From assembly GCF_002095385.1 (NCBI RefSeq), contig NZ_MIPP01000001.1, forward strand, positions 124,001 to 188,000: a stretch of 64,000 nucleotides of DNA, given 5' to 3'. The translations under genes were made by a program, and so were the position numbers. The notes under the pieces are model-generated. The model was not told the origin of the DNA and searched no databases. It saw only the letters and a program-made list of their open reading frames with translations. How positions within the stretch are numbered: position 1 is the stretch's first letter; every line of letters begins with the position of its first letter. Origin of the DNA: Pantoea eucrina. Lineage in GTDB: Bacteria > Pseudomonadota > Gammaproteobacteria > Enterobacterales > Enterobacteriaceae. Below, one piece after another: positions 26,697-35,602 of this stretch.

Positions 26697-27461
26697 TCAG
26701 GGCAGATGCAGCGTAATCGCCTGCTCTGCCAGCCACGCACTGAGCGCGGCGTCGGGGGCGCTGTCGCTGACCAGCCGCTCGAAACGGTGCAGCGCGCTGA
26801 TACGGGCAGGCAGCACCTTGCCATATTTGCTGCTGTCTGCCACCAGTACCCGTTCACGCGCGCGCAGCATGGCGTGGTGCTTCATCGCCAGCTCATTCAG
26901 GTTGTAACAGGTTGCGCCCTGCTGCAGATCCACTCCCGCTGCTGAGATAAACGCCAGCGCCGGGCAGAGATCATCAAGAATGGAGTGATTGCCGACTGGC
27001 GTAAACAGCGCGTTGTCAGCGTGAAACTCGCCGCCGCTGAGGATCACGCTGCAGGCGGGCTTCTCTTTCAGTGCCAGAAAGGTGTTCATCGCGCAGCAGA
27101 CTGCCGTAAAGGCGAGGGTGTCCGGAATCGCGTCGATGACGTAGGGCAGCGTGGTTCCGCAGTCAAAAAACACCGTATCATTTTCACGAATCAGCGCGGC
27201 GGCGGCCTGCGCCAGACGCCGTTTACGCGCGGCGTTGTGCCCGTGCTGATCGGAAACAAAATAGTGTCCGGCATGGTGTTTCGGATCGCTGACCACATAG
27301 CCGCCAAGCAGCACCACCTGCGAGGCCGATTCGCTGAGATCGCGGCGGATGGTCATTTCAGAGACGCCCAGCAGCTGCGCCGCCTCTTTCAGATGCAGCT
27401 TATCGGTGCGTTTCAGGGCCTGGGCCAGCTTATTGAGTCGTTCGTCGCGCCGGGTTTCCAT
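26697..27461 (-). CDS. deoR: Deoxyribose operon repressor DeoR
   Basis: 254 residues (252 in E. coli). The start METRRDERL at 27461 has a GAG ribosome site and matches E. coli METRREERI; the frame stays open upstream. Helix-turn-helix: LHLKEAAQLLGVSEMTIRRDL. The effector domain has FFDCGTTLPYVIDAI and GGEFHADNALF. It represses deo nucleoside catabolism genes until deoxyribose-5-phosphate accumulates. In E. coli deoR lies elsewhere; here it sits between ettA and slt, divergent from slt. Confidence 0.92.
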   Translation of the reverse strand: METRRDERLNKLAQALKRTDKLHLKEAAQLLGVSEMTIRRDLSESASQVVLLGGYVVSDPKHHAGHYFVSDQHGHNAARKRRLAQAAAALIRENDTVFFDCGTTLPYVIDAIPDTLAFTAVCCAMNTFLALKEKPACSVILSGGEFHADNALFTPVGNHSILDDLCPALAFISAAGVDLQQGATCYNLNELAMKHHAMLRARERVLVADSSKYGKVLPARISALHRFERLVSDSAPDAALSAWLAEQAITLHLP

Positions 27462-27758
27462 AAGCATCTCGGTAAAAGTGGTGTTCTGCCGCAGAGCAGC
27501 GGATGCGGTTTGCCATTGAGCCCCTGAACGCGACAATCCTGACAGGTTTCAGGCGGTTGCGGCGGCGTCAGCAGCGGGTGGTCAATAGTAGCCTTAAAGG
27601 CGCCGTGGCGTAAACTGCGTTGCAGGTGCACAGGCGGGTCAGGGGGCAGGAGCCTGTTCATCAGGTAAATTTTGTTAAGAACGTGGCGAGAGACGAAAGC
27701 CCTGGTTAGCATGAAGGGAGTCCGGCATACGCTGGACCGAAGCAGAGAGGAGAGCGGA

Positions 27759-29678
27759 GTGGAGAAGTGGCGTAACTGGATGATAGGGATGTGTCTGGTC
27801 AGCACGGCAGGCAGCGTATGGGCCGACTCGCTGGATCAGCAACGACAGCGCTATGCGCAGATCAAGCAGGCCTGGGATAACAAACAGATGGACCAGGTTG
27901 AGCAGCTGATGCCGACGCTGCAGGATTATCCGCTCTATCCCTATCTGCAGTATCGCCTGCTGGCGCAGGATCTCGATCAGGAAGCGGGGCTGGCGATCAA
28001 AAACTTTATTCAGCAGTATCCGACGCTGCCGCCAGCCAAATCGCTGCAGACGCGATTTGTGAACGTGCTGGCGCACCGGCAGGACTGGCAGGGGATTTTA
28101 AGTTTCAGTCCGGATGAGCCGAAGCCGGTGCAGGCGCGCTGCAACTGGTACTACGCTAAATGGGCCACCGGCCAGCAGCAGACGGCGTTTACCGGCGCGA
28201 AAAGTATCTGGCTGCGCGGCTCGGCACTGCCCGCTGACTGCGACCGGCTCTTCTCAGTCTGGCAGGCATCAGGCCAGCTCTCGCCGATCACCATTCTGGA
28301 GCGTATCCGCCTGGCGATGAAAGCGGGTAACGACAGCCTGGTAAACTATCTGGCAAAAATGCTGCCGGCGGATTACCAGACCACCGCCAGCGCACTGCTG
28401 GCCCTGCAGCAGAATCCGCAGACCGTAACGACGTTTGCCGCCACGCTGGGGCCGACCGACTTTACCCGTATGGCCACCAGCTACGCCTTTGCGCGCGTGG
28501 CGCGCGAAGATATGGATAACGCGCGCATGATGATCCCGCAGCTGGTTAAAGCGCAGAAGATGAGTCAGGCAGAAGAGCAGGATCTGAAAGAGGCGGTGGT
28601 ATGGCGCATGATGGGGGCTGACCTGACCTCAGAGCAGGCGCGCTGGCGCGATGCCGTGGTGATGAACAGTGAATCCACCGCGCTTATCGAACGTCGCGTG
28701 CGCCTTGCGCTGAGCGAAAGCGACCGCCGTGGCCTCAACACCTGGATTGCGCGCCTGCCGCCGGAAGCGAAAGAAAAAGATGAGTGGCAGTACTGGCAGG
28801 CGGATTTACTGATAGCGCAGGGGCGCAAAGATGAAGCCGATGAGATTCTGCGTAAGCTGATGCAGCAGCGCGGCTTCTATCCGATGGTGGCGGCGCAGCG
28901 CCTTGGCACCGACTATCCGCTGAAGATTGATGACGCGCCGGCCGCGGACAACAGCATCGTGCAGGGACCGGAGATGGCGCGCGTACGCGAGCTGATGTAC
29001 TGGGGCATGGATAACCTGGCGCGCAGCGAGTGGGCAAACCTGATCGTCAGTAAAACCCGCACGCAGCAGCAGATGCTGGCGCACTACGCGAATCAGCAGG
29101 ACTGGTGGGATCTGAGCGTGCAGGCCACGATTAGCGCAAAAATGTGGGATAGCCTGAAAGAGCGTTTCCCGCTGGCGTGGCGCAATCTGTATCAGCAATA
29201 CACCGGTGATAAGGCGATCGATCCGAGCTACGCCATGGCCATCTCGCGCCAGGAGAGCGCCTGGAACCCGAAAGCGCGCTCCCCGGTCGGGGCCAGCGGA
29301 TTGATGCAGGTGATGCCAGCCACGGCCGCGCATACCGTGAAAATGTACAATATTCCCGGCTACGCAAACAGCAGCCAGCTGCTTGATCCGCAAACCAATA
29401 TCCAGATTGGCACGCAGTATCTGGAGTATGTCTATCAGCAGTTCGGGCAGAACCGCATTTTCTCCTCCGCCGCTTATAACGCCGGGCCGGGGCGGGTGCG
29501 CAGCTGGCGTAATAACAGCGGAGGCAAACTGGACGCCGTGGCCTTTATTGAAACGATTCCGTTCTCTGAAACGCGGGGCTACGTGAAGAACGTGCTGGCG
29601 TATGACGCTTACTATCGCTACTTCATGGGGAAACCTGACAAGATTCTCAGCGACAGCGAGTGGAATCAGCGTTACTGA
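27759..29678 (+). CDS. slt: Soluble lytic murein transglycosylase Slt70
   Basis: 639 residues from GTG 27759 (AGGAGAG upstream); the earlier ATG of the open frame lacks a signal peptide. Signal peptide about 1-20, ending VWA. The long alpha-superhelical U and L domains are followed by the lysozyme-like C domain, with the catalytic Glu in [19 protein letters not shown] and [24 protein letters not shown] is the third conserved block. It cleaves peptidoglycan to anhydromuropeptides in the periplasm. Confidence 0.96.
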   Translation: MEKWRNWMIGMCLVSTAGSVWADSLDQQRQRYAQIKQAWDNKQMDQVEQLMPTLQDYPLYPYLQYRLLAQDLDQEAGLAIKNFIQQYPTLPPAKSLQTRFVNVLAHRQDWQGILSFSPDEPKPVQARCNWYYAKWATGQQQTAFTGAKSIWLRGSALPADCDRLFSVWQASGQLSPITILERIRLAMKAGNDSLVNYLAKMLPADYQTTASALLALQQNPQTVTTFAATLGPTDFTRMATSYAFARVAREDMDNARMMIPQLVKAQKMSQAEEQDLKEAVVWRMMGADLTSEQARWRDAVVMNSESTALIERRVRLALSESDRRGLNTWIARLPPEAKEKDEWQYWQADLLIAQGRKDEADEILRKLMQQRGFYPMVAAQRLGTDYPLKIDDAPAADNSIVQGPEMARVRELMYWGMDNLARSEWANLIVSKTRTQQQMLAHYANQQDWWDLSVQATISAKMWDSLKERFPLAWRNLYQQYTGDKAIDPSYAMAISRQESAWNPKARSPVGASGLMQVMPATAAHTVKMYNIPGYANSSQLLDPQTNIQIGTQYLEYVYQQFGQNRIFSSAAYNAGPGRVRSWRNNSGGKLDAVAFIETIPFSETRGYVKNVLAYDAYYRYFMGKPDKILSDSEWNQRY

Positions 29679-29691
29679 GTGTGCTATGCTT

Positions 29692-29713
29692 CCGTACTCG
29701 TTAATGAGTACGG
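29692..29713 (+). promoter_or_regulatory. Trp operator upstream of trpR
   Basis: CCGTACTC-N6-GAGTACGG is a perfect dyad of the Trp repressor operator type (GTACT...AGTAC). It ends eight bases before the trpR ATG, which shows autoregulation. It begins 14 bases after the slt stop, so the trpR promoter must overlap the end of slt. Confidence 0.9.
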
Positions 29714-29721
29714 AAGCCACT

Positions 29722-30045
29722 ATGCCTTCATCCCTTTCTGAGCAGCCCGCTGAGGATCACTGGCTGCGTTTTATCGACCTGATGCAGCATGCGTTTGCCG
29801 ATAACGTGGCGCTGCCGATGCTGCAGCTGATGATGACGCCCGATGAACGTGAATCGTTCGGCACGCGGCTGCGCATTATCGAAGCGTTAATCAACGGCGA
29901 TATCAGCCAGCGCGAACTGAAAAACGAGCTGGGCGTGGGCATTGCGACGATAACGCGCGGCTCTAACAGCCTGAAAGAGGCGCCACCCGAACTCAGACGC
30001 TGGCTGGAATCGCGGCTGATTACTGCTGATAAAGCGGATGAGTAA
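29722..30045 (+). CDS. trpR: Trp operon repressor TrpR
   Basis: 107 residues (108 in E. coli). The helix-turn-helix is [20 protein letters not shown] (about 65-84), nearly identical to E. coli. The N-terminal arm differs, as is usual. It binds tryptophan and represses trp, aroH and its own gene; the Trp operator lies just upstream. ATG 29722 is chosen because the frame before it runs through the operator. Its 3' end overlaps yjjX by 26 bases on the opposite strand. Confidence 0.96.
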   Translation: MPSSLSEQPAEDHWLRFIDLMQHAFADNVALPMLQLMMTPDERESFGTRLRIIEALINGDISQRELKNELGVGIATITRGSNSLKEAPPELRRWLESRLITADKADE

Positions 30046-30538
30046 ACGGGCAGAGTGCGAGGATCAGCGCCTGATGATAGACGCTGGAGCGGGTCAGCAG
30101 GCCCTGCGTAAAAGCGCCTATCGCGCCGCCCTTGTGTTTGATATTGTCGACCCCGGTCAGGCGCGCCATCTCATCGCCCAGCTCGCGCCCGGCTGCTAAT
30201 CCTGCCAGCACAACCGGCGGCAGCGTAAAGCTGGCAGAGCGTGATTCACCGCGCTGCTGTGCATTTTCCACTACCATCCATGCAAACGCGCAGTCGCCTT
30301 CGATGCCCGCTTCAATAGCCACCCAGAAATCCGCCTCCGGCGCGGCCGCACGGGCATTAATCACGCGCTGACGTGCGCCGCTGCGCGTTTCTGTATCGCT
30401 AAGCGGCTGCGCCGCCACGCCGCTCTCGACCGCTACCCCGCGAATATGGCAGGATCCCTCACCGAATACGTCGCTGAACGCCTGCGCAACCGCATGAATT
30501 TTTGCCGGATTGGTGGTGGCTGCGACAACATGGTACAT
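30020..30538 (-). CDS. yjjX: Inosine/xanthosine triphosphatase YjjX
   Basis: 172 residues from ATG 30538, giving [17 protein letters not shown] as in E. coli; ATG 30556 is also in frame. It hydrolyses non-canonical purine triphosphates. ATTNPAKI (nucleotide loop), [15 protein letters not shown] and [19 protein letters not shown] (typed in parts: [18 protein letters not shown]) are family blocks. Convergent with trpR. Confidence 0.94.
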   Translation of the reverse strand: MYHVVAATTNPAKIHAVAQAFSDVFGEGSCHIRGVAVESGVAAQPLSDTETRSGARQRVINARAAAPEADFWVAIEAGIEGDCAFAWMVVENAQQRGESRSASFTLPPVVLAGLAAGRELGDEMARLTGVDNIKHKGGAIGAFTQGLLTRSSVYHQALILALCPFTHPLYQQ

Positions 30539-30589
30539 AATTGATTGAACCCTCAAGGCAAATTTGTCGCAGTATAACGGAAATTACGC

Positions 30590-31243
30590 ATGTTACAGGT
30601 CTATCTTGTTCGTCACGGTGAAACGGTTTGGAATGCGGCCCGACGCATTCAGGGGCAGTCCGACAGTGCTCTGACGGATAAAGGTGAACAGCAGGCGCGT
30701 CAGGTCGGTGAGCGGGTGAAAACGCTGGGCATTACGCACGTCATTGCCAGCGATTTAGGCCGCACCCGGCGTACGGCAGAGATTATCGCTGACGCCTGCG
30801 GCTGCCCGGTTACGCTGGATGCACGTTTGCGCGAGCTGAATATGGGCTGTCTGGAGCAGCGTCCGCTTGATGGCCTGACGGCGGAAGAGGAGCGCTGGCG
30901 CAAGGCGCTGGTGGATGGCACCGAAGCGGGGCGCATTCCCGGCGGCGAGTCGATGAGCGAGCTGGCGGCGCGCATGCATGATGCGCTGAACGCCTGCCTC
31001 GATCTGCCAGCCGGCAGCCGGCCATTGCTGGTCAGCCACGGTATGGCGCTGGGTGCCCTGGTGAGCACCATTCTGGGTTTACCGGCGCATGCGGAACGAC
31101 GCCTGCGCCTGCGTAACTGCTCGATTTCACGCGTGGATCATCAGCAGAGTGCCTGGCTGGCGTCTGGCTGGATTGTAGAGACCGCCGGCGACGTCTCGCA
31201 TCTGGATGCCCCTGCGCTGGATGAGCTGCCAGGGGCGCATTAA
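30590..31243 (+). CDS. gpmB: Phosphoglycerate mutase-like phosphatase GpmB (YtjC)
   Basis: 217 residues. Histidine-phosphatase superfamily: VRHGETVWNAARRIQGQSD (His 9 phosphoacceptor), DLGRTRRTAEII, and VSHGMALGALV. Despite the name, relatives act mainly as phosphatases. E. coli ends LDELQR; here the end is LDELPGAH, because a palindrome repeat begins at 31229 and its core supplies the TAA stop. Confidence 0.94.
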   Translation: MLQVYLVRHGETVWNAARRIQGQSDSALTDKGEQQARQVGERVKTLGITHVIASDLGRTRRTAEIIADACGCPVTLDARLRELNMGCLEQRPLDGLTAEEERWRKALVDGTEAGRIPGGESMSELAARMHDALNACLDLPAGSRPLLVSHGMALGALVSTILGLPAHAERRLRLRNCSISRVDHQQSAWLASGWIVETAGDVSHLDAPALDELPGAH

Positions 31244-31624
31244 TGCGCCCCCTACGGGAAATGTAGGGGCGCCATTAATGGCGCCCGGGTTAATGCGCGC
31301 GCGGAACGTGATGACGTCATTAATGGCGCCCGGATTAATGCGCGTGCGGAACGTGATGACGTCATTAATGGCGCCCGGATTAATGCGCGTGCGGAACGTG
31401 ATGACGTCATTAATGGCACCCGGGTTAATGCGCGCGCGGGACGTGATGACGTCATTAATGGCGCCCGAATTAATGGGCGTACGGAACGTGATGACGTCAT
31501 TAATGGCGCCCGAATTAATGGGCGTACGGAACGTGATGACGTTTTTTACCGCGGCCAGGGGCGCATTAATGCGCCCCCTACGGAAAATGTAGGGGCGCCA
31601 TTAATGGCGTCCGGGTTAATGCGC
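31229..31624. repeat. REP-like composite locus: two BIMEs flanking a tandem array
   Basis: Two 70-bp direct copies (31229-31298 and 31555-31624) each contain GGGGCGCATTAATGCGCCCC, a CTAC/GTAG-flanked spacer, and a GGCGCCATTAATGGCG core; they differ at about three positions. Between them is the six-unit 45-bp array. The locus fills the whole gap between convergent gpmB and rob and no ordinary terminator is seen. Confidence 0.85.
31274..31543. repeat. Tandem array, six 45-bp units
   Basis: Six head-to-tail units with no spacer, starting at 31274, 31319, 31364, 31409, 31454 and 31499. Units 2 and 3 are identical; units 5 and 6 are identical except for the last base. Each carries the half-core ATTAATGGCGCCC, a TTAATGCGCG-like block and GTGATGACGTC. 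The unit joins form the palindrome ATGACGTCAT. Because 45 is a multiple of three, all frames give repeated open frames; none looks like a protein. Confidence 0.9.
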
Positions 31625-31644
31625 CCGACGAGGTTCTTTGGCGA

Positions 31645-32526
31645 TTAATTAACGGGCTGCGGGCGGATCGGGATCAGGTATTCGCAGCGAATATCGGCAG
31701 GCGGTTCGCTGCGCTTTTTGCCGCCGTGGGTATAGAATCGCTCAATATCCTGCCCCTGACGACGGATCAGCCCCAGCAGCGGCATGCAGGTGCCGTAGAG
31801 CATCAGGATAAACTCCTGCAGCGCGACGCGCGGACCCTCATAGCTGAACTGCACGTAGTCGCCCGCTTCCAGCGTCACGCGCTGGTTTGACTGCATATTC
31901 AGCGCCTGCTGATCGGCCGGCACGGCAGTGGTATAGAGGATCTCCTGCTCATCATCTTTCTCATGGCTGGCGCGCACCTGATGCAGACCATAAAGCACCG
32001 GCGGCACGGTATCGGTTTCCAGCAGGAACTGTTTCCAGAAATGCACGCGCATCTCATCACGGTAGCGGGAGATCTGCTCCAGCGCGCAGGTATAACTCTG
32101 CGTCTGGCCCACCAGAATCGTCTCCGGCAGCGTGACAAATTGTGCTTCCGGCACGGGCTGGTTATCCAGACGAATGGGCGGGCGGATACCGTAAGAGTTC
32201 CACTCGGATGAGCGGCGATACCAGGCGGGCGTCTGATTAAACTGTTTCTTAAACGCGCGCGTAAATGTCTGCTGTGAATCGAAGCGATACTGCAGAGCGA
32301 TATCGAGGATAGGGCGGCTGGTCAGACGTAGCGCCACGGCGGCTTTGGAGAGCCGACGCGCACGGATATAGGCCCCGATGGCGTGTCCGGTGACTTCTTT
32401 AAACATCCGTTGCAGGTGCCATTTGGAGTAACCCGCTTTCAGTGCAGCGTTATCAAGTGAAAGCGGCTGATCCAGATGGCTCTCCAGCCAGACAAGCAAA
32501 TCGCGAATGATACCGGCTTGGTCCAT
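31645..32526 (-). CDS. rob: Right origin-binding protein Rob (AraC family)
   Basis: 293 residues (289 in E. coli). The two helix-turn-helix DNA-binding region is N-terminal (KAGYSKWHLQRMFKEVTGHA, about 26-45, and QYRFDSQQTFTRAFKKQF), followed by a GyrI-like effector domain, the reverse of most AraC proteins. It activates the mar/sox/rob regulon. It converges on gpmB across the repeat locus. Confidence 0.95.
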   Translation of the reverse strand: MDQAGIIRDLLVWLESHLDQPLSLDNAALKAGYSKWHLQRMFKEVTGHAIGAYIRARRLSKAAVALRLTSRPILDIALQYRFDSQQTFTRAFKKQFNQTPAWYRRSSEWNSYGIRPPIRLDNQPVPEAQFVTLPETILVGQTQSYTCALEQISRYRDEMRVHFWKQFLLETDTVPPVLYGLHQVRASHEKDDEQEILYTTAVPADQQALNMQSNQRVTLEAGDYVQFSYEGPRVALQEFILMLYGTCMPLLGLIRRQGQDIERFYTHGGKKRSEPPADIRCEYLIPIRPQPVN

Positions 32527-32720
32527 AAAACATCCTCATAACTCTCTGGTGGCGCAACGATGAAGTCGTCGAATAATAGCACTAAATGCACAAACGCGCG
32601 GCGCTTGTGTGTTGATCAACTGTGCTATATCAATGCGGGTGATAACCCGTTCAGGTTTGGTTCTTTGTTCTGGTGACGGTACATTATCGCCACATCTCTT
32701 TCCTTTGCAATGGTAACCCA

Positions 32721-33194
32721 ATGACAATAAATCGCGCTCTTATAGTCACGCTGGCAACTTTTATGCTCACTCCCGTCGCGCTGGCGGAGGAGATCGGCTC
32801 TGTTGACACCGTATTCAAAATTTTCGGCCCCGATCATAAGATCGTGGTCGAGGCGTTCGACGATCCGGACGTGAAAAATGTCACCTGCTATATCAGCCGG
32901 GCTAAAACCGGCGGTATCAAAGGGGGCCTGGGGCTGGCTGAAGATACATCGGATGCGGCTATCTCCTGCCAGCAGGTAGGGCCTGTAGAGCTTAGCGAGA
33001 AAATCGCACAAGGCAAGGCGCAGGGAGAAGTCGTGTTTCGTAAGCGGACGTCGCTGGTGTTTAAGAAGCTGCAGGTGGTGCGCTTTTTTGACCAGAAACG
33101 CAACGCGCTGGTCTATCTGAGCTACTCAGATAAGGTTGTGGATGGATCGCCGAAAAACGCGCTAAGCGCAGTGCCCATTATGCCGTGGCACTAA
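32721..33194 (+). CDS. creA: CreA family periplasmic protein
   Basis: 157 residues. Signal peptide about 1-20 (ending VALA), then [20 protein letters not shown] and [20 protein letters not shown] (in parts) nearly identical to E. coli CreA. Function unknown. ATG 32721 is chosen over 32673 because it gives the signal peptide. In E. coli creBCD follow it; here a terminator and convergent arcA follow directly. Confidence 0.93.
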   Translation: MTINRALIVTLATFMLTPVALAEEIGSVDTVFKIFGPDHKIVVEAFDDPDVKNVTCYISRAKTGGIKGGLGLAEDTSDAAISCQQVGPVELSEKIAQGKAQGEVVFRKRTSLVFKKLQVVRFFDQKRNALVYLSYSDKVVDGSPKNALSAVPIMPWH

Positions 33195-33201
33195 AGCAGC
33201 C

Positions 33202-33232
33202 AAAAAAAACGCCCGAACGGGCGTTTTTTTAT
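33202..33232. terminator. Bidirectional terminator, creA / arcA
   Basis: A-run, ACGCCC-GAAC-GGGCGT, then a run of T. It works in both directions for the convergent pair. Confidence 0.93.
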
Positions 33233-33240
33233 TGTTTAAC

Positions 33241-33957
33241 TTAATCCTGCAGCTCACCACAGAAGCGATAGCCTTCGCCATGGATGGTGGCGATGATTTC
33301 CGGCGTATCGGGCGTTGACTCGAAATGTTTACGAATACGGCGAATCGTGACGTCCACGGTACGGTCATGCGGCTTAAGCTCGCGACCGGTCATCTTCTTA
33401 AGCAGATCGGCGCGCGTCTGGATTTTGCCCGGATTTTCGCAGAAGTGCAGCATCGCGCGGAACTCGCTGCGCGGTAGCTTATACTGCTCACCGTTTGGAC
33501 TGATCAGGGAACGGCTGTTGATATCCAGCTCCCAGCCGTTAAAGCGGTAGCTCTCTACCTGACGGCGCTCTTCACCCGGCATCGCCAGGTTCATGGTGCG
33601 CGACAGCAGATTACGCGCGCGAATGGTTAGCTCACGCGGATTAAAAGGTTTGGTGATGTAGTCATCAGCACCAATTTCCAGGCCAAGGATCTTATCCACT
33701 TCGTTATCGCGACCGGTCAGAAACATCAGCGCGACGTTTGCCTGTTCACGCAGCTCGCGCGCCAGCAGCAATCCATTTTTCCCTGGGAGGTTGATATCCA
33801 TAATCACCAGGTTTACGTCATTGTCTGTTAAAACCTGATGCATTTCAGCACCGTCAGTGGCTTCATAGACCACGTAACCTTCCGCCTCAAAAATACTTTT
33901 TAGCGTGTTACGCGTGACCAGTTCGTCTTCAACGATAAGAATGTGCGGGGTCTGCAT
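33241..33957 (-). CDS. arcA: Aerobic respiration control response regulator ArcA
   Basis: 238 residues, as in E. coli. Receiver domain with acidic pocket EDE (10-12), phosphoacceptor Asp 54 in [12 protein letters not shown], and Lys in [11 protein letters not shown]; OmpR-type winged-helix domain in the C-terminal half ([17 protein letters not shown]). It is phosphorylated by ArcB under low oxygen and represses respiratory genes. The upstream gap is 599 bases and carries an FNR-like site. Confidence 0.98.
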   Translation of the reverse strand: MQTPHILIVEDELVTRNTLKSIFEAEGYVVYEATDGAEMHQVLTDNDVNLVIMDINLPGKNGLLLARELREQANVALMFLTGRDNEVDKILGLEIGADDYITKPFNPRELTIRARNLLSRTMNLAMPGEERRQVESYRFNGWELDINSRSLISPNGEQYKLPRSEFRAMLHFCENPGKIQTRADLLKKMTGRELKPHDRTVDVTIRRIRKHFESTPDTPEIIATIHGEGYRFCGELQD

Positions 33958-34556
33958 GTTTTGCTACCTAAAATTTGCCAACAAATCGAAAACAGGGCGT
34001 ACCGCCGTTGCCGCGACAGAATAAAGGCGTGTGCGCAGCCGGAGTACGAAATAATCTTCGGAATATACCATCCATCAGGTCAACTTCAGTGTCAGCTCAG
34101 CCGGTCAGAATGAATATCTGTGCGCCCCGTTGGGATCGGAATAACGTTTATCCTAACCGCATTAACAGCAACCTAACAGCACCAGCAACAACCGATAAGC
34201 ATAAAAACAACGCTTCGTTGACTTATATCAAAAGCAAGTGTAGCACGTTAACACTTTTATGAAAAACTTCTCCTGTATTGCCAGCTTAGCTCACAAAAAG
34301 CAGCATTTTCGCTACATTTAGCCCGCGCTTTTAAACGTATGCAAACTGCATAAATAGCTGGCGTAGTATTATGAATTAACAGGATTTATTTTTTATAAGC
34401 GCATAATATCTGCCTGATCGCGATAAATGCCATCAGTACAATTTATTCCGGCAGTTTAACATTATTAACATTCTGCTTTATCACTGCATAACAATTGGTA
34501 TTTTTTTCGCTGCATGCCACCATAGCGCATAGTGTTAATTTGCTACTGGAAAAATT
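33958..34556. other. 599-bp intergenic region between arcA and yjtD
   Basis: AT-rich and without a convincing gene; one 95-codon open frame on the plus strand has no family features. It should contain the arcA promoters, as in E. coli where the arcA leader is long. The FNR-like box at 34218 is the only site I can name. The part from 34330 to 34550 is especially AT-rich. Confidence 0.6.
34218..34231 (-). promoter_or_regulatory. FNR-like box upstream of arcA
   Basis: TTGAC-TTAT-ATCAA matches the FNR consensus TTGAT-N4-ATCAA at nine of ten positions. arcA is FNR-activated in E. coli, so the position 260 bases before the arcA ATG is plausible for a promoter of the long leader. Confidence 0.6.
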
Positions 34557-35261
34557 ATGTCTTTTCCCCTGATTTTAGTTTCACCCGCCCGTCCGGAAAA
34601 TATTGGTGCCGCTGCCCGCGCGATGAAAACCATGGGTTTTACAGAGCTGCGCATTGTCGCCAGCGATGCGTGGCAGGATCCGGCGGCGCGGCGCGTTGCG
34701 CACGGCGCCGGTGAAATCCTCAACAATGTTCAGACGTATGCCACGCTAAGTGACGCGCTGGCCGATGTCGATTTTTCTGTTGCCACCACGGCGCGCAGCC
34801 GGGCGAAGTTTCGCTACTATGCCACGCCTGTGCAGGTAGAAACTATTCTGCAGGAAAAGCGACAGTGGCTGCCGCGCATTGCGCTGGTATTTGGTCGTGA
34901 AGATAGCGGGCTGACGAACGAGGAGCTGGACCAGGTCGATCTGCTGACCGGTATTCCTATGGCGGCGGATTATCCCTCACTCAATCTGGGACAGGCGGTA
35001 ATGGTCTACTGCTATCAGCTCGCCTCGCTTAATCAGGTCACCGTCACCCCGGCAGAAACGGCCAATGCGCTGCAGCTGCAGGCGCTGCGTCAGCGATTTC
35101 AGCAGCTGCTCACGACGCTTGAGGTGAGCGATGACACCAAGATGGTGGACTGGATCGATCAACGCATCGGTCTGCTGGAGCAGCGCGACAGCGCAATGCT
35201 GCACCGGCTGCTGCACGATGTGGAAAAAAAGCTGGCAGAGCATTACTCGGCAAAATCCTGA
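34557..35261 (+). CDS. yjtD: TrmJ-like RNA 2'-O-methyltransferase YjtD (LasT)
   Basis: 234 residues. SpoU/TrmH (SPOUT) fold: LILVSPARPENIGAAARAMK (SAM-knot family motif 1), LVFGREDSGLTNEEL, and PMAADYPSLNLGQAVMVYCYQ (in parts). It is related to TrmJ and probably methylates tRNA or rRNA; its substrate is not established. Position between arcA and thr matches E. coli. Confidence 0.92.
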   Translation: MSFPLILVSPARPENIGAAARAMKTMGFTELRIVASDAWQDPAARRVAHGAGEILNNVQTYATLSDALADVDFSVATTARSRAKFRYYATPVQVETILQEKRQWLPRIALVFGREDSGLTNEELDQVDLLTGIPMAADYPSLNLGQAVMVYCYQLASLNQVTVTPAETANALQLQALRQRFQQLLTTLEVSDDTKMVDWIDQRIGLLEQRDSAMLHRLLHDVEKKLAEHYSAKS

Positions 35262-35374
35262 ACAGATAGTTGCTGATCGGGCATCTTGCCTCGGGGCTGA
35301 ACGATCGCAACACCATTTACCCGATCCAGCGCAGCACTGCCCGGCTGCAGGTTCAGCGGCAAAAGACAAATTCG

Positions 35375-35403
35375 TTGACTTAACGTGCGCTTTGCTTTAC
35401 TTC
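35375..35403 (+). promoter_or_regulatory. Threonine operon promoter
   Basis: TTGACT (35375-35380) with a weak -10 TTACTT (35398-35403) at 17-base spacing, about 45 bases before thrL. The -35 and following TA match the E. coli thr promoter as I recall it. Confidence 0.55.
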
Positions 35404-35446
35404 TGGAAGGCAGACGGACAAGACAAAGACAGACAGAAAAATCTTA

Positions 35447-35518
35447 ATGCGTAACGACAGCCTGAACACCACAACAATTATTACCACCACCATTACCACA
35501 GGTAACGGTGCGGGCTGA
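35447..35518 (+). CDS. thrL: thr operon leader peptide
   Basis: 23 residues, MRNDSLNTTTIITTTITTGN then GAG and stop. Eight threonine and three isoleucine codons make it the sensor for charged tRNA-Thr and tRNA-Ile; ribosome stalling here prevents the terminator at 35543 from forming. E. coli ThrL shares the ITTGNGAG end, but the N-terminus differs. Confidence 0.93.
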   Translation: MRNDSLNTTTIITTTITTGNGAG

Positions 35519-35542
35519 CGCATACAGGAAAAAATAAAAAAG

Positions 35543-35576
35543 AAGCCCGCACCTCAACAGTGCGGGCTTTTTTTTC
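35543..35576 (+). terminator. Threonine operon attenuator
   Basis: AAGCCCGCAC pairs with GTGCGGGCTT across seven bases and is followed by a run of T, 24 bases after the thrL stop and 27 before thrA. This is the classic thr attenuator. Confidence 0.95.
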
Positions 35577-35602
35577 GGCAAAAATTCAGGAGAGTTTTAA
35601 CC

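Noticed and set aside
31206..31592. 128-codon plus-strand and 82-codon minus-strand repetitive open frames in the 45-bp array
   Set aside because: A unit length divisible by three keeps every frame open. The products are pure repeats without a credible ribosome site or family.
33975..34262. 95-codon open frame upstream of arcA
   Set aside because: No family features and it lies over the region expected to hold arcA promoters.
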